Below the pieces are notes generated by a model. It was not told the origin of the DNA and did not search any database. It saw nothing but the letters and a program-made list of their open reading frames with translations. Below are positions 7,742 through 14,636 of a stretch of DNA of 21,317 nt, piece after piece. Within the stretch, counting starts at the first letter, position 1. Each line of letters begins with the position of its first letter. Location: positions 481 to 21,797 of the forward strand of contig DCFQ01000071.1 of the NCBI GenBank assembly GCA_002319915.1. The letters are read 5' to 3'. The translations under genes and the position numbers were made by a program. This DNA is from Bacteroidales bacterium UBA1800 (lineage in GTDB: Bacteria > Bacteroidota > Bacteroidia > Bacteroidales > VadinHA17).

Positions 7742-8992
7742 TTATTTCGAAAGAAGGTAATTCATCTCGTTGATAATACCCATCATTGCTATGTCGCCGA
7801 GGGTGATGCTGTGGTTTATGCTTCTGTGGCTTTTCAGAGCATTAAGGTAGTCAGTCATCCTGACAATCCCTGCTTCAAGCTCTGATTTAAGGGATTTTAC
7901 CAGCTGCCCTGACAGCTCCAGCTGCCTGTTCAGCCGGTCCCTGACATCCCGGAGCCCTTCAAGCTCGCCTTTCAGCCTTAGGTATTGCTGATCATATTGT
8001 CTCCTGGAATTCAGGACATAGAACAACCTGGTGTTTTCCCTGAAGGAGAGCCTCTTCTCCTCGAGCTCCTTCTGCTTTCCGTCGAAGATCGGAAAGTTCA
8101 ATGATATCCCGGCGCTGGCACCTGCGTGCCTGTAAAAGTTCCATGGATTGCTTGTCAGGATCCCTGCATCGGCAAACCAGGTGACTGATGGTTTGTAACG
8201 GAGCCGGAGTGCATCCTTCTCATTAACGATCCTCAGACTGTCGACCAGGTAGGGCTGGAGCAGAAGGGATCCCGAATTCGCTGAGGGTCCGATCAGCCTG
8301 ATCCCGGGCCTGGCGAGGACCACTGATGCGGTATCGACAAGCCCGCATGCTTCATTCAGGAACCTTACATCCTTTTCATATTCATTCCCGAGCTGCCTGA
8401 CGAGGATCTCCTGGCCGTCAGTCTCAACCTGCAGCGCAAGGAGATCGGACTGACTGTATACCCCTTCCTTTACAAGCCTTTCAACCAGAAGGTTCTCCTG
8501 TGCCATCAGGTCGAGGAATGACCTGTTGAATGACAGGTCGGTGTAAACGGAGAATGCTGTGATATAAAGATCAGTAATGGTTCTTTTCAGCTCCGCGGCA
8601 CCCAGCTTCGAATCCACACCAAGCCCGATCCTCTGGATGCTTATTGAACTCAGCTGGTTATTGACTGACCTCCTGTTTAAAATACTTTGTGAGACATATC
8701 CGACAGCCTGGTAATTACCCCCGTCGGTTATCACTTCATCATAACCCAGGTGATCGTTGTAAGGGGAATAGAGCAGCTGGGATTTCCATTCAACCTGCGG
8801 TTTCCTCCGTGCCATAACAACCAGGCTGTCTATCGCAGCGGAGCTTACCCGGTTCTGAAGATCGTGGAGGAGAGGACTGTTATGCAGGCCCTGCTCCAGG
8901 TAGAAATCAAGATCCTTTACCTGGGCAAAACCGCAAAAGCATGGTAACGAGAAAAGAATAACAGCAAAAAATATCCTGTGCCTGCCGGTCAT
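7742..8992 (-). CDS. TolC-family outer-membrane efflux protein of the RND operon
   Basis: A 416-residue outer-membrane factor that should form the exit duct for the RND pump. A signal peptide is clear: a basic start (MTGRHR), a hydrophobic core, and a likely cut after GFA near residue 23, with Gln next in the mature protein. The rest is rich in long amphipathic helices with heptad-like Leu/Ala spacing, and two halves are visible (about 30-215 and 225-416), as in the OEP family. ISLNFPIFDGKQKELEEKRL (about 299-318) is the typical strand-to-helix region of these proteins. Start at the ATG at 8992; no Shine-Dalgarno is visible. It is the first gene of the operon and is followed 10 bases later by the adaptor. 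It is clearly diverged from the second TolC-like gene near the right end of the window, so it is not a recent copy. Confidence 0.85.
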   Translation of the reverse strand: MTGRHRIFFAVILFSLPCFCGFAQVKDLDFYLEQGLHNSPLLHDLQNRVSSAAIDSLVVMARRKPQVEWKSQLLYSPYNDHLGYDEVITDGGNYQAVGYVSQSILNRRSVNNQLSSISIQRIGLGVDSKLGAAELKRTITDLYITAFSVYTDLSFNRSFLDLMAQENLLVERLVKEGVYSQSDLLALQVETDGQEILVRQLGNEYEKDVRFLNEACGLVDTASVVLARPGIRLIGPSANSGSLLLQPYLVDSLRIVNEKDALRLRYKPSVTWFADAGILTSNPWNFYRHAGASAGISLNFPIFDGKQKELEEKRLSFRENTRLFYVLNSRRQYDQQYLRLKGELEGLRDVRDRLNRQLELSGQLVKSLKSELEAGIVRMTDYLNALKSHRSINHSITLGDIAMMGIINEMNYLLSK

Positions 8993-9017
8993 AGTATTTT
9001 TTGCAAAACTGCCGTTT

Positions 9018-9036
9018 CGTAGGCAATATTGCTACG
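9018..9036. promoter_or_regulatory. Imperfect dyad upstream of the RND operon
   Basis: CGTAGGCAATATTGCTACG reads as CGTA...TACG arms around the perfect 10-bp palindrome GCAATATTGC, with one extra G. It lies 26-44 bases upstream of the TolC-like start codon, where a repressor site for the efflux operon would be expected. It could equally be a minor RNA hairpin. No dedicated regulator gene is adjacent. Confidence 0.3.
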
Positions 9037-9172
9037 CCAAGTTAAGGGAAATTTTATTCTCCCTGATATCGGGGCGCTATTAACTTGCCAATCGTCCGAA
9101 GAATTTAACCCTCTTCCCAGCTCACGCTGTTGTGAGGCAGGACTTCCCCCAGGCGGGGTTATGCCGGATCCT

Positions 9173-9523
9173 TTATATTGCCGAGCCGCCCCTCTCCCCA
9201 GTCCTGATCCTTATGCACTCTTCAAGGGGGGTGATGAAGATCTTTCCGTCGCCCACATTCCCTTCTTCCCCCTCGGTGGTCCTTGCCGATTTCAGTATTG
9301 CATCTACTGTGATGTCAACAAAAGCTTCATTGACAGCAATTTCAATCTTGATCTTGGGGATCAGGTCGGGGACTATCCTTTGCCCCCTGTACATCTCTTC
9401 AATTCTCTGCTGTCCGTGACCAGAAACACGGCTTACGGTTATCCTTGTTATCTCGGCGGTAATTAGGGCTTCCCTGACTTTATCGAGCTGTACCTCCCTG
9501 ATTATTGCGGTTATGAGTTTCAT
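9173..9523 (-). CDS. P-II family nitrogen regulatory protein (GlnK/GlnB-like)
   Basis: A 116-residue P-II signal protein that, in relatives, binds ATP/ADP and 2-oxoglutarate as a trimer and plugs the partner ammonium channel when nitrogen is plentiful. The fold is clear: MKLITAIIREVQLDKVREAL at the start, the T-loop around EMYRGQRIVPDLIPKIKIEI (43-62), and the C-terminal signature GNVGDGKIFITP followed by IRIRTGERG. Aligned with E. coli GlnB, Tyr46 is kept (Y45), but the uridylylated Tyr51 is replaced by Ile50, so uridylylation at that site is not possible. The B-loop TTEGEEGNVGDGK is a few residues longer than in GlnB, a form I associate with some non-proteobacterial P-II proteins. It starts 21 bases after amtB and is co-transcribed with it, so GlnK-type channel control is the likely role. 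Confidence 0.93.
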   Translation of the reverse strand: MKLITAIIREVQLDKVREALITAEITRITVSRVSGHGQQRIEEMYRGQRIVPDLIPKIKIEIAVNEAFVDITVDAILKSARTTEGEEGNVGDGKIFITPLEECIRIRTGERGGSAI

Positions 9524-9544
9524 TTTGCTAGCTTGAATTGGTGA

Positions 9545-10891
9545 TTAACTCGGATTCAGCATTCCATAGCCCCTCTCCCCGTGATAAGCCCTGTCAAGGC
9601 CCGCCATTTCGTCATCTTCCGTTGATTTGAACTTCATCATTTTATTGAGGAAATATATGATCCCAAGGGTCATTACGGCGGCATATGCTATTGCGATGGT
9701 CACTGCCAGCGCCTGTACACCCAGCTGGTTAAGTATGGTCCAGTGTCCTCCGGCTGCACTCCTTGCGTCCGCCATCCATTGTGAACGGATGAAGAAAGTA
9801 AGGAAGATTGCACCTATGATTCCTCCTGTACCATGGATCCCGAACGCATCCAGGCTGTCGTCATATCTGAATCTGTTCTTGAGCTGTATCGATGCGTAGC
9901 AGCCAAGGGAAGCGAGCAGTCCGAGCACCATTGCCCCGTAGGGCTGTACAACCCCGGCAGCAGGCGTGACGGCTACCAGTCCCGCAAGTATCCCGGAAGC
10001 AAAGCCGAGTGCGGTGGCTTTACCCTGATGGAACGATTCAATGAGTATCCATGACAGGGCCCCGGAGGCTGCGGCAACCTGTGTTGCGGTAAGGGCCTGT
10101 GCCGTACTCAGCCCGCTCGAGACGCTGCTGCCCGCATTGAACCCGAACCAGCCAACCCACAATAAACCGGCTCCAAGCATTGTAATTACCAGGTTGTTCG
10201 GGCGGATCACCTGGTAGGGGTATCCTCTCCGCGAACCAAGGTAGAGCGCGGCAACCAGGCCGCTAATGCCTGCAGAAATATGCACTACCGTCCCTCCTGC
10301 AAAATCGATAGCTCCCTTTGCTCCAAGGTTGTAAAGGAATCCGTCGGATGCCCAAACCCAGTGGCAAAGCGGGTTATAAACCAGCAGGCTCCAGAGCGCA
10401 ATAAAAATACAGTATGCCTTGAAGGATACCCTTTCTGCAAAAGCCCCGGCGATCAGCGCGGGGGTGATGATTGCAAATTTGCCCTGGAACATTGAAAAGA
10501 CATACTCGGGCACATGCGAATCCATTATGTTCGAATCTATTCCCTTCAGAAAGAAAAAGTCGTTGCTCCAACCGCACCATCCTCCCATGACATTCTTTCC
10601 AAAGCACATGCTGTACCCTGCAATTACCCACAGCACGCTTATTATTCCCATTGCCACGAAGCTGTGCATAATTGTCCCCAGAACATTCTTGCTCCTGACG
10701 AGCCCCCCGTAGAACATCGCCAGTCCGGGGATCATCAGCAGCACCAGTGCGGTTGAAGTAAGCATCCAGGCCGTGGCTCCCGAATCCACGGGAGTTCCGT
10801 CCGATGCAAACAATCCTGTGCTCCCGCAGGAAATAAGCAGAAGCGCTGCCAGGATCCTCTTCCAGTTTAGCTTGTTGACTATTTCTTTCAT
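9545..10891 (-). CDS. amtB: Ammonium transporter, Amt family
   Basis: An inner-membrane ammonium channel of 448 residues with an N-terminal signal-like segment (MKEIVNKLNWKRILAALLLI) and eleven hydrophobic segments after it, as in AmtB. Key motifs are present: PGLAMFYGGLVRSKNVL in TM1, AFAERVSFKAY, the family signature DFAGGTVVHISAGISGL with the first twin-pore His, and DAFGIHGTGGIIGAIFL with the second His. The cytoplasmic tail contains the sequence DRAYHGERGYGMLNP, similar to the conserved C-terminal region that contacts GlnK. The frame is open from a TTG at 10927 and an ATG at 10921, but a -7-like TTATTTTG lies at 10925-10932, directly before the 10921 ATG. That, and the fit of the signal peptide, favours the ATG at 10891; the 10921 ATG (458 residues) remains possible. 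P-II follows 21 bases downstream, the reverse of the common glnK-amtB order. Confidence 0.95.
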   Translation of the reverse strand: MKEIVNKLNWKRILAALLLISCGSTGLFASDGTPVDSGATAWMLTSTALVLLMIPGLAMFYGGLVRSKNVLGTIMHSFVAMGIISVLWVIAGYSMCFGKNVMGGWCGWSNDFFFLKGIDSNIMDSHVPEYVFSMFQGKFAIITPALIAGAFAERVSFKAYCIFIALWSLLVYNPLCHWVWASDGFLYNLGAKGAIDFAGGTVVHISAGISGLVAALYLGSRRGYPYQVIRPNNLVITMLGAGLLWVGWFGFNAGSSVSSGLSTAQALTATQVAAASGALSWILIESFHQGKATALGFASGILAGLVAVTPAAGVVQPYGAMVLGLLASLGCYASIQLKNRFRYDDSLDAFGIHGTGGIIGAIFLTFFIRSQWMADARSAAGGHWTILNQLGVQALAVTIAIAYAAVMTLGIIYFLNKMMKFKSTEDDEMAGLDRAYHGERGYGMLNPS

Positions 10892-10924
10892 GCCAGAAAA
10901 TGATTTCTTCCTGACAAACATATG

Positions 10925-10955
10925 CAAAATAAGGGGTAAATGAAAACATTTTCAT
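10925..10955 (-). promoter_or_regulatory. amtB promoter region: -7-like element and dyad
   Basis: On the minus strand TTATTTTG (10925-10932) resembles the Bacteroidota -7 box with one mismatch. Just upstream, ATGAAAA and TTTTCAT form a perfect 7-bp dyad around two bases (10940-10955). A TTTG -33 box at proper spacing is not seen, and I see no sigma-54 GG-N10-GC signature, so NtrC control is not supported. The dyad may be an operator or simply A/T-rich DNA. Confidence 0.3.
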
Positions 10956-11024
10956 ATTTTTCCACGCATATACCCTATTTTTTTATGGGTTATTTGTGGT
11001 TTTTTATGTATTTTATGATATGTC

Positions 11025-11043
11025 CCCCTATTGCCTATAGGGG
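11025..11043. repeat. Short stem-loop CCCCTAT-TGCCT-ATAGGGG
   Basis: A perfect 7-bp stem with a 5-nt loop between amtB and the second permease gene. A T-rich tract precedes it on the plus strand, but no U-run follows it on the minus strand, so it is at best a weak terminator for the export locus that ends at 11156. A structural or repeat role is equally possible. Confidence 0.4.
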
Positions 11044-11072
11044 TCATTCACGGAATGAAGCTTTTTTGGTTT

Positions 11073-11096
11073 ACTGGTTCACTGGTTCACTGGTTT
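11073..11096. repeat. Three tandem 8-bp units ACTGGTTC
   Basis: ACTGGTTC, ACTGGTTC and ACTGGTTT follow one another without gaps in the noncoding gap upstream of amtB and downstream of the export locus. This is a simple microsatellite-like repeat. The distance to amtB (about 180 bases) makes a direct promoter role unlikely. Confidence 0.75.
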
Positions 11097-11155
11097 GCAC
11101 GATTGCTCCGACGCGTTGGTCGGGATCTGAGCTTCGCTTCGATATGATTGCAGAT

Positions 11156-12376
11156 CTATTCGTACCTCAGTGCATCGATTGGGTTGAGGCCGGCGGCACG
11201 TCTTGCAGGGTACCAGCCGAAGAATACCCCGATGGCAAAGCAGACAACAAATGCCAGGACGACCGATTGCGAGGTGATGATCACGGGATTTTTGAGGATT
11301 GAACCGGCAATATCGGCAACAATCATTCCGAAGAGGACCCCGGTGGCTCCGCCAAGCAGGCTCAGCACCATCGATTCAACAAGGAACTGACGGAGAATAT
11401 CCCTGCTCCTGCCCCCGATAGACATCCTCAGGCCGATCTCACGCGTGCGCTCCGTGACCGATACGAACATTATGTTCATTATTCCGATTCCGCCGACAAG
11501 GAGGGATATCCCGGCAATTGATCCCAGCAGGTAGGTCATTACGTCGGATATGGACGATACCGTTTGTATAAGCTCAGACTGCGACCTTATGCGAAAATCG
11601 TCATCTTCCCCTTTTTTTATCTTGTGAAGCCTCCGGAGAATATCCTGAACCTGGGAAATAGCTGCAGCGCTTTTTGACTCGCTAACGGCAGATCCGTAGA
11701 TTGCGTTGACATAGTCGATTGTCTCCAACCTTCGCATGACCGAGGTATAGGGTGCCAGTATGATGTCATCCTGGTCCATGCCCATTGCGTTGTCGCCTTT
11801 AGGCTTCAGGACTCCAATCACCTGGAACGGCAGGTCGCGTATCCTGATTTCCGCCCCAACCGGGTCCTCGTTGGGCCCGAAGAGGTTTTGAACCACTGTC
11901 CGTCCAAGAAGGCAAACTTTCGCAAGACCTCTTATCTCACTGTCGGTGAACATTCTTCCATCGCTGATTTCAAGCTTTTTTATCGACAGGTATTCCCGGT
12001 TGATCCCATAAACAGTAGTTTGATCATTCATGTTCCCGAAGATCACTTGAACGCCCTGCCGCACCTCCGGGGAAACAGCCGAAAGATCGCTGGCTTCGTT
12101 CTTGAGGGCATCGATGTCGGAAAGCTTCAGCACCATTGAGGCAGAGTACCCCAGATTCACTCCTCCCCTCCTCTGGTAATTGGGCCAGATGATGATCATG
12201 TTTGTCCCCATAGCCGACATCTGGTCCCTGATCTTCTTTTTGGAACCCTGTCCGATGGAGAGCATGGCAATCACCGATCCGACACCAATAATGATCCCGA
12301 GCATTGTAAGGGCGGCCCTGAGCTTGTTCCTTACAAGTGCCCTTAACGCTACCCTTAAAAGATTTGAGTATCTCAT
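11156..12376 (-). CDS. MacB/FtsX-type ABC transporter permease, second copy without its own ATPase
   Basis: A 406-residue inner-membrane permease with the MacB layout: TM1 at about 22-42, a periplasmic MacB_PCD domain (about 43-280), then three C-terminal helices at about 282-305, 331-353 and 371-390 forming the FtsX domain. Motifs include MLGIIIGVGSVIAMLSIGQGSK, LLVGGIGIMNIMFVSVTERTREIGLRM (coupling region) and the end AAGLNPIDALRYE. It has exactly the same length as the permease at 15865-17085 and long identical stretches with it, so the two are paralogues. Unlike that copy, no ATPase gene lies beside it; only an adaptor gene precedes it, 120 bases upstream. In MacB systems the permease works as a dimer with an ATPase, adaptor and TolC, so this one presumably uses the ATPase encoded at 17100-17858. 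Mechanotransmission in MacB-type pumps exports molecules from the periplasm; the substrate is unknown. Confidence 0.92.
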   Translation of the reverse strand: MRYSNLLRVALRALVRNKLRAALTMLGIIIGVGSVIAMLSIGQGSKKKIRDQMSAMGTNMIIIWPNYQRRGGVNLGYSASMVLKLSDIDALKNEASDLSAVSPEVRQGVQVIFGNMNDQTTVYGINREYLSIKKLEISDGRMFTDSEIRGLAKVCLLGRTVVQNLFGPNEDPVGAEIRIRDLPFQVIGVLKPKGDNAMGMDQDDIILAPYTSVMRRLETIDYVNAIYGSAVSESKSAAAISQVQDILRRLHKIKKGEDDDFRIRSQSELIQTVSSISDVMTYLLGSIAGISLLVGGIGIMNIMFVSVTERTREIGLRMSIGGRSRDILRQFLVESMVLSLLGGATGVLFGMIVADIAGSILKNPVIITSQSVVLAFVVCFAIGVFFGWYPARRAAGLNPIDALRYE

Positions 12377-12396
12377 CGCACTTCAATAATGTGCGA
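12376..12396 (-). promoter_or_regulatory. Hairpin abutting the start codon of the second permease
   Basis: On the mRNA, UCGCAC and GUGCGA form a perfect 6-bp stem with a 9-nt loop, and the last A of the stem is the A of the AUG. The structure would occlude the ribosome entry site of the ATPase-less permease, so it may lower or control its translation. It is short, and thermodynamic support has not been computed. Confidence 0.3.
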
Positions 12397-12496
12397 CATT
12401 AACAATCAACCGCCCCTTTTCGTTCGGGAAATGAAGAAACGGATTACACTGGTTTAAATTTTTTCGGAGGTTCCCCCTCCCGACACATGGGGATAA

Positions 12497-13678
12497 TTAA
12501 AGGATGAACGGCCTCCTGCCTTTTGCCGGCTGCTTCTGCTGCCTGGCTTTGGTGTCAACCATTCCGACGACAACTTTTTCACCCTGGGTCAGCCCCGACA
12601 GGATCTCAACATTTGTTCCGTTATCTATCCCGGTTCTCACGGGGATACGGTGGATCGACGTACTGTCCGTCTCGACCCAGACGAATTTCTGATCCTCTGA
12701 GGGTCTGTCCGGGCCCGCGGGCCCGCTTCCTGCCATTTTCTTTAGGTAAGCCTGGTCGGGCCTGAAGCGAGTTGCTTTTCCCGGAACAATAAGTGCATCG
12801 GGTTTATCCGCCACATAGATCGCAGCGCTTGCTGTCATCCCGGGCATCAGCTTCTTATCCGGATTTGGAGCCCTCAGGATAACGATGTAGGTAACGACGT
12901 TGTTTGTGGTTACTGGCTGGAGCCTCACCTGCGATACAACTGCATCAAATTTCAGGTCGGGGTAGGCATCAACGGTAAACTCCACTTTCTGGCCATTCCT
13001 AACCTTTCCGATATCGGCCTCATCGACACTGGTCTGGACCTCCATCTGGGTGAGGTCGTTCGCGATCGAAAAGAGCGTGGGCGTATTAAAGCTGGAGGCA
13101 ACAGTCTGACCTTCCTCGACCGCCCTGTTCAGAACGACTCCGTCGATCGGGGAATAAATTGTGGCGTATGCCAGGTTAACCTTGGCCCTGTCGAGCGCCG
13201 ACTGTGCGCTGCTCAGGGAAGCTTTGGAATTCTCAAAATTGTAAACAGCCTGGTCATAATCGGCCTGTGCGATGAGGTTCTTATCGTATAATGGCTTGAG
13301 CCTGTCGTAGGTCGACTTCTGATACTCGTACTGTGCCCTGGCCTGGTCGACCGCCGCCTGGCTCTGATCGACCTGGGCTAAAAGAGCCGTCTCATCGAGC
13401 CTTGCGAGCACCTGGCCCTTTTTTACCCTGTCGTTGAAATCGGCATAAATATGCTGAATGATTCCCGACACCTGTGTTCCCACATTGACTGTCGTAATAG
13501 CCTGAATTGTTCCCGTTGCCGTTACAACGCTGGTTATTCTCCCCTTTTCAACTGTAGTGGTCTCAAACCTGTATTCGGGCCCCTTTCTTTCAAAGAGGCT
13601 GAATGACAAAATGACAAGTGCTGTCAAGGCAAGAACGGAAATCAGTATAACGAAACTTCTCCTCATCATCTGAATCAT
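12497..13678 (-). CDS. HlyD/MacA-type periplasmic adaptor, second copy
   Basis: A 393-residue membrane fusion protein of the MacA type. A single N-terminal anchor lies at about 8-28, followed by the lipoyl half VGTQVSGIIQHIYADFNDRV (67-86), a coiled-coil hairpin (about 97-165, QVDQSQAAVDQARAQYEYQK and onwards), the second lipoyl half TIYSPIDGVVLNRAVEEGQT (173-192), a beta-barrel and a membrane-proximal domain ending near 375. It is closely similar to the adaptor at 17894-19210 but lacks most of that protein's Gly/Ala/Ser-rich linker: only about 15 residues (MAGSGPAGPDRPSED) separate the barrel from the last domain. It starts 238 bases after the response regulator gene, so it may have its own promoter under that regulator's control. 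The permease follows after 120 bases. Role: connects the permease to a TolC-like duct. Confidence 0.92.
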   Translation of the reverse strand: MIQMMRRSFVILISVLALTALVILSFSLFERKGPEYRFETTTVEKGRITSVVTATGTIQAITTVNVGTQVSGIIQHIYADFNDRVKKGQVLARLDETALLAQVDQSQAAVDQARAQYEYQKSTYDRLKPLYDKNLIAQADYDQAVYNFENSKASLSSAQSALDRAKVNLAYATIYSPIDGVVLNRAVEEGQTVASSFNTPTLFSIANDLTQMEVQTSVDEADIGKVRNGQKVEFTVDAYPDLKFDAVVSQVRLQPVTTNNVVTYIVILRAPNPDKKLMPGMTASAAIYVADKPDALIVPGKATRFRPDQAYLKKMAGSGPAGPDRPSEDQKFVWVETDSTSIHRIPVRTGIDNGTNVEILSGLTQGEKVVVGMVDTKARQQKQPAKGRRPFIL

Positions 13679-13916
13679 GAATAGTCCAACGGTTTCAGCT
13701 CACAGGCTACGGCAGTCATTCACCGTGGGTTCACCAACCTAAAGACAATCATGAATCGGTAGTGTTCAAATCTTAAAACTTTTTAACTCACGATAATACA
13801 CTTGCAGGTCCGGGCGGAGGATTGCCCTTCCGGTAGGTTAACGAAAACAGAAGGCAAGTGCGGGATATGGCGGGATGATCCCAGGCGAAATGAAACCGCG
13901 GAACGGGAAACAATGC

Positions 13917-14636
13917 CTACATAAGAAAGTTCTTATTGAGGAATTCCTGGAACTTATCCTTATACTGGTCGCTCACCGGGATGTAGGTTTTTCCGAAAAC
14001 GATCCTGCTTCTTTCAACAGTGTCGATCCTTTCGAGGTTGACAATGAATGACCTGTGCACCCTGAGGAACTTTGACACCGGGAGCTTCGACTCAAGAAGC
14101 TTCATTGTTGTGAGCGACAGGACGGGTTTGGGAGAATTGACCGTGAACACCTTGACGTAGTCTTTCAATCCTTCAATATAAAGGATATCATTGAAATTGA
14201 TCCTCTTTATCTTGTAATCCGACTTCAGGAAAAGGAAATCATTGTTGGCCTCCACCTGGTTCAGGGCTCCTTTTTCGAGCCTGATATGACGCTGGGCTTT
14301 CTGGACCGCCCTCAGGAACTCCTCGTAGCTGAAGGGTTTAAGCAGGTAATCCACCACGTCGAGCCTGAATCCTTCAAGAGCGTATTCCTCATAGGCTGTG
14401 GTGAAAATAACCTTTGTGCCGCCAGCAAGCGATCTCGTGAACTCGATCCCTGTCAGATCGGGCATCTGAATATCGACAAAGACCAGGTCGACTGGCTGAT
14501 GCGACATAAATTCGACTGCATCAAGAGGATTATCGAATCCACCGGTGAGGGTGAGCCCGGGGGTCCTTTTAATGTATCCCGTCACCAGCTGAAGGGCAAG
14601 CGGTTCGTCGTCAATTGCAATAACCCTGATCATCAC
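13917..14636 (-). CDS. LytTR-family response regulator
   Basis: A 239-residue DNA-binding response regulator. The receiver domain (1-120) has acidic residues D9/D10, phosphoacceptor D55 (VFVDIQMPD), T79 and K100 (LLKPFS), all in place. The LytTR domain occupies about 133-236 and includes ILYIEGLKDYVKVFT and FLRVHRSFIVNLERID, typical of the AgrA/LytR binding fold. Its ATG overlaps the kinase stop as ATGA (14633-14636), so the two are translated together; a second ATG at 14633 would shorten it by one residue. LytTR regulators of Bacteroidota usually act on nearby genes. The 238-bp gap downstream, before the second adaptor gene, is the most obvious target, which is inference. Confidence 0.95.
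   Translation of the reverse strand: MMIRVIAIDDEPLALQLVTGYIKRTPGLTLTGGFDNPLDAVEFMSHQPVDLVFVDIQMPDLTGIEFTRSLAGGTKVIFTTAYEEYALEGFRLDVVDYLLKPFSYEEFLRAVQKAQRHIRLEKGALNQVEANNDFLFLKSDYKIKRINFNDILYIEGLKDYVKVFTVNSPKPVLSLTTMKLLESKLPVSKFLRVHRSFIVNLERIDTVERSRIVFGKTYIPVSDQYKDKFQEFLNKNFLM

Noticed and set aside
7337..7885. 182-residue plus-strand open frame spanning the adaptor and TolC-like genes
   Set aside because: It crosses two real genes on the other strand and shows no domain or plausible start.
10374..10955. 193-residue minus-strand frame overlapping the amtB start
   Set aside because: It is a frame-shifted reading of the amtB 5' end with Arg/Gly/His-rich composition; amtB itself is complete.
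10928..10990. Sigma-54/NtrC promoter for amtB
   Set aside because: No GG-N10-GC core at a suitable distance was found on the minus strand.
12440..12490. Stem CGGGAGG...CCTCCG between the second adaptor and permease as a terminator
   Set aside because: On the minus transcript it is followed by A-rich sequence, not a U-run, and the stem has a bulge; the genes probably remain co-transcribed.
12710..12725. Perfect 16-bp palindrome CGGGCCCGCGGGCCCG
   Set aside because: It lies inside the second adaptor gene and encodes the Gly/Pro-rich linker GPAGP; GC-rich Gly/Pro codons explain the symmetry.
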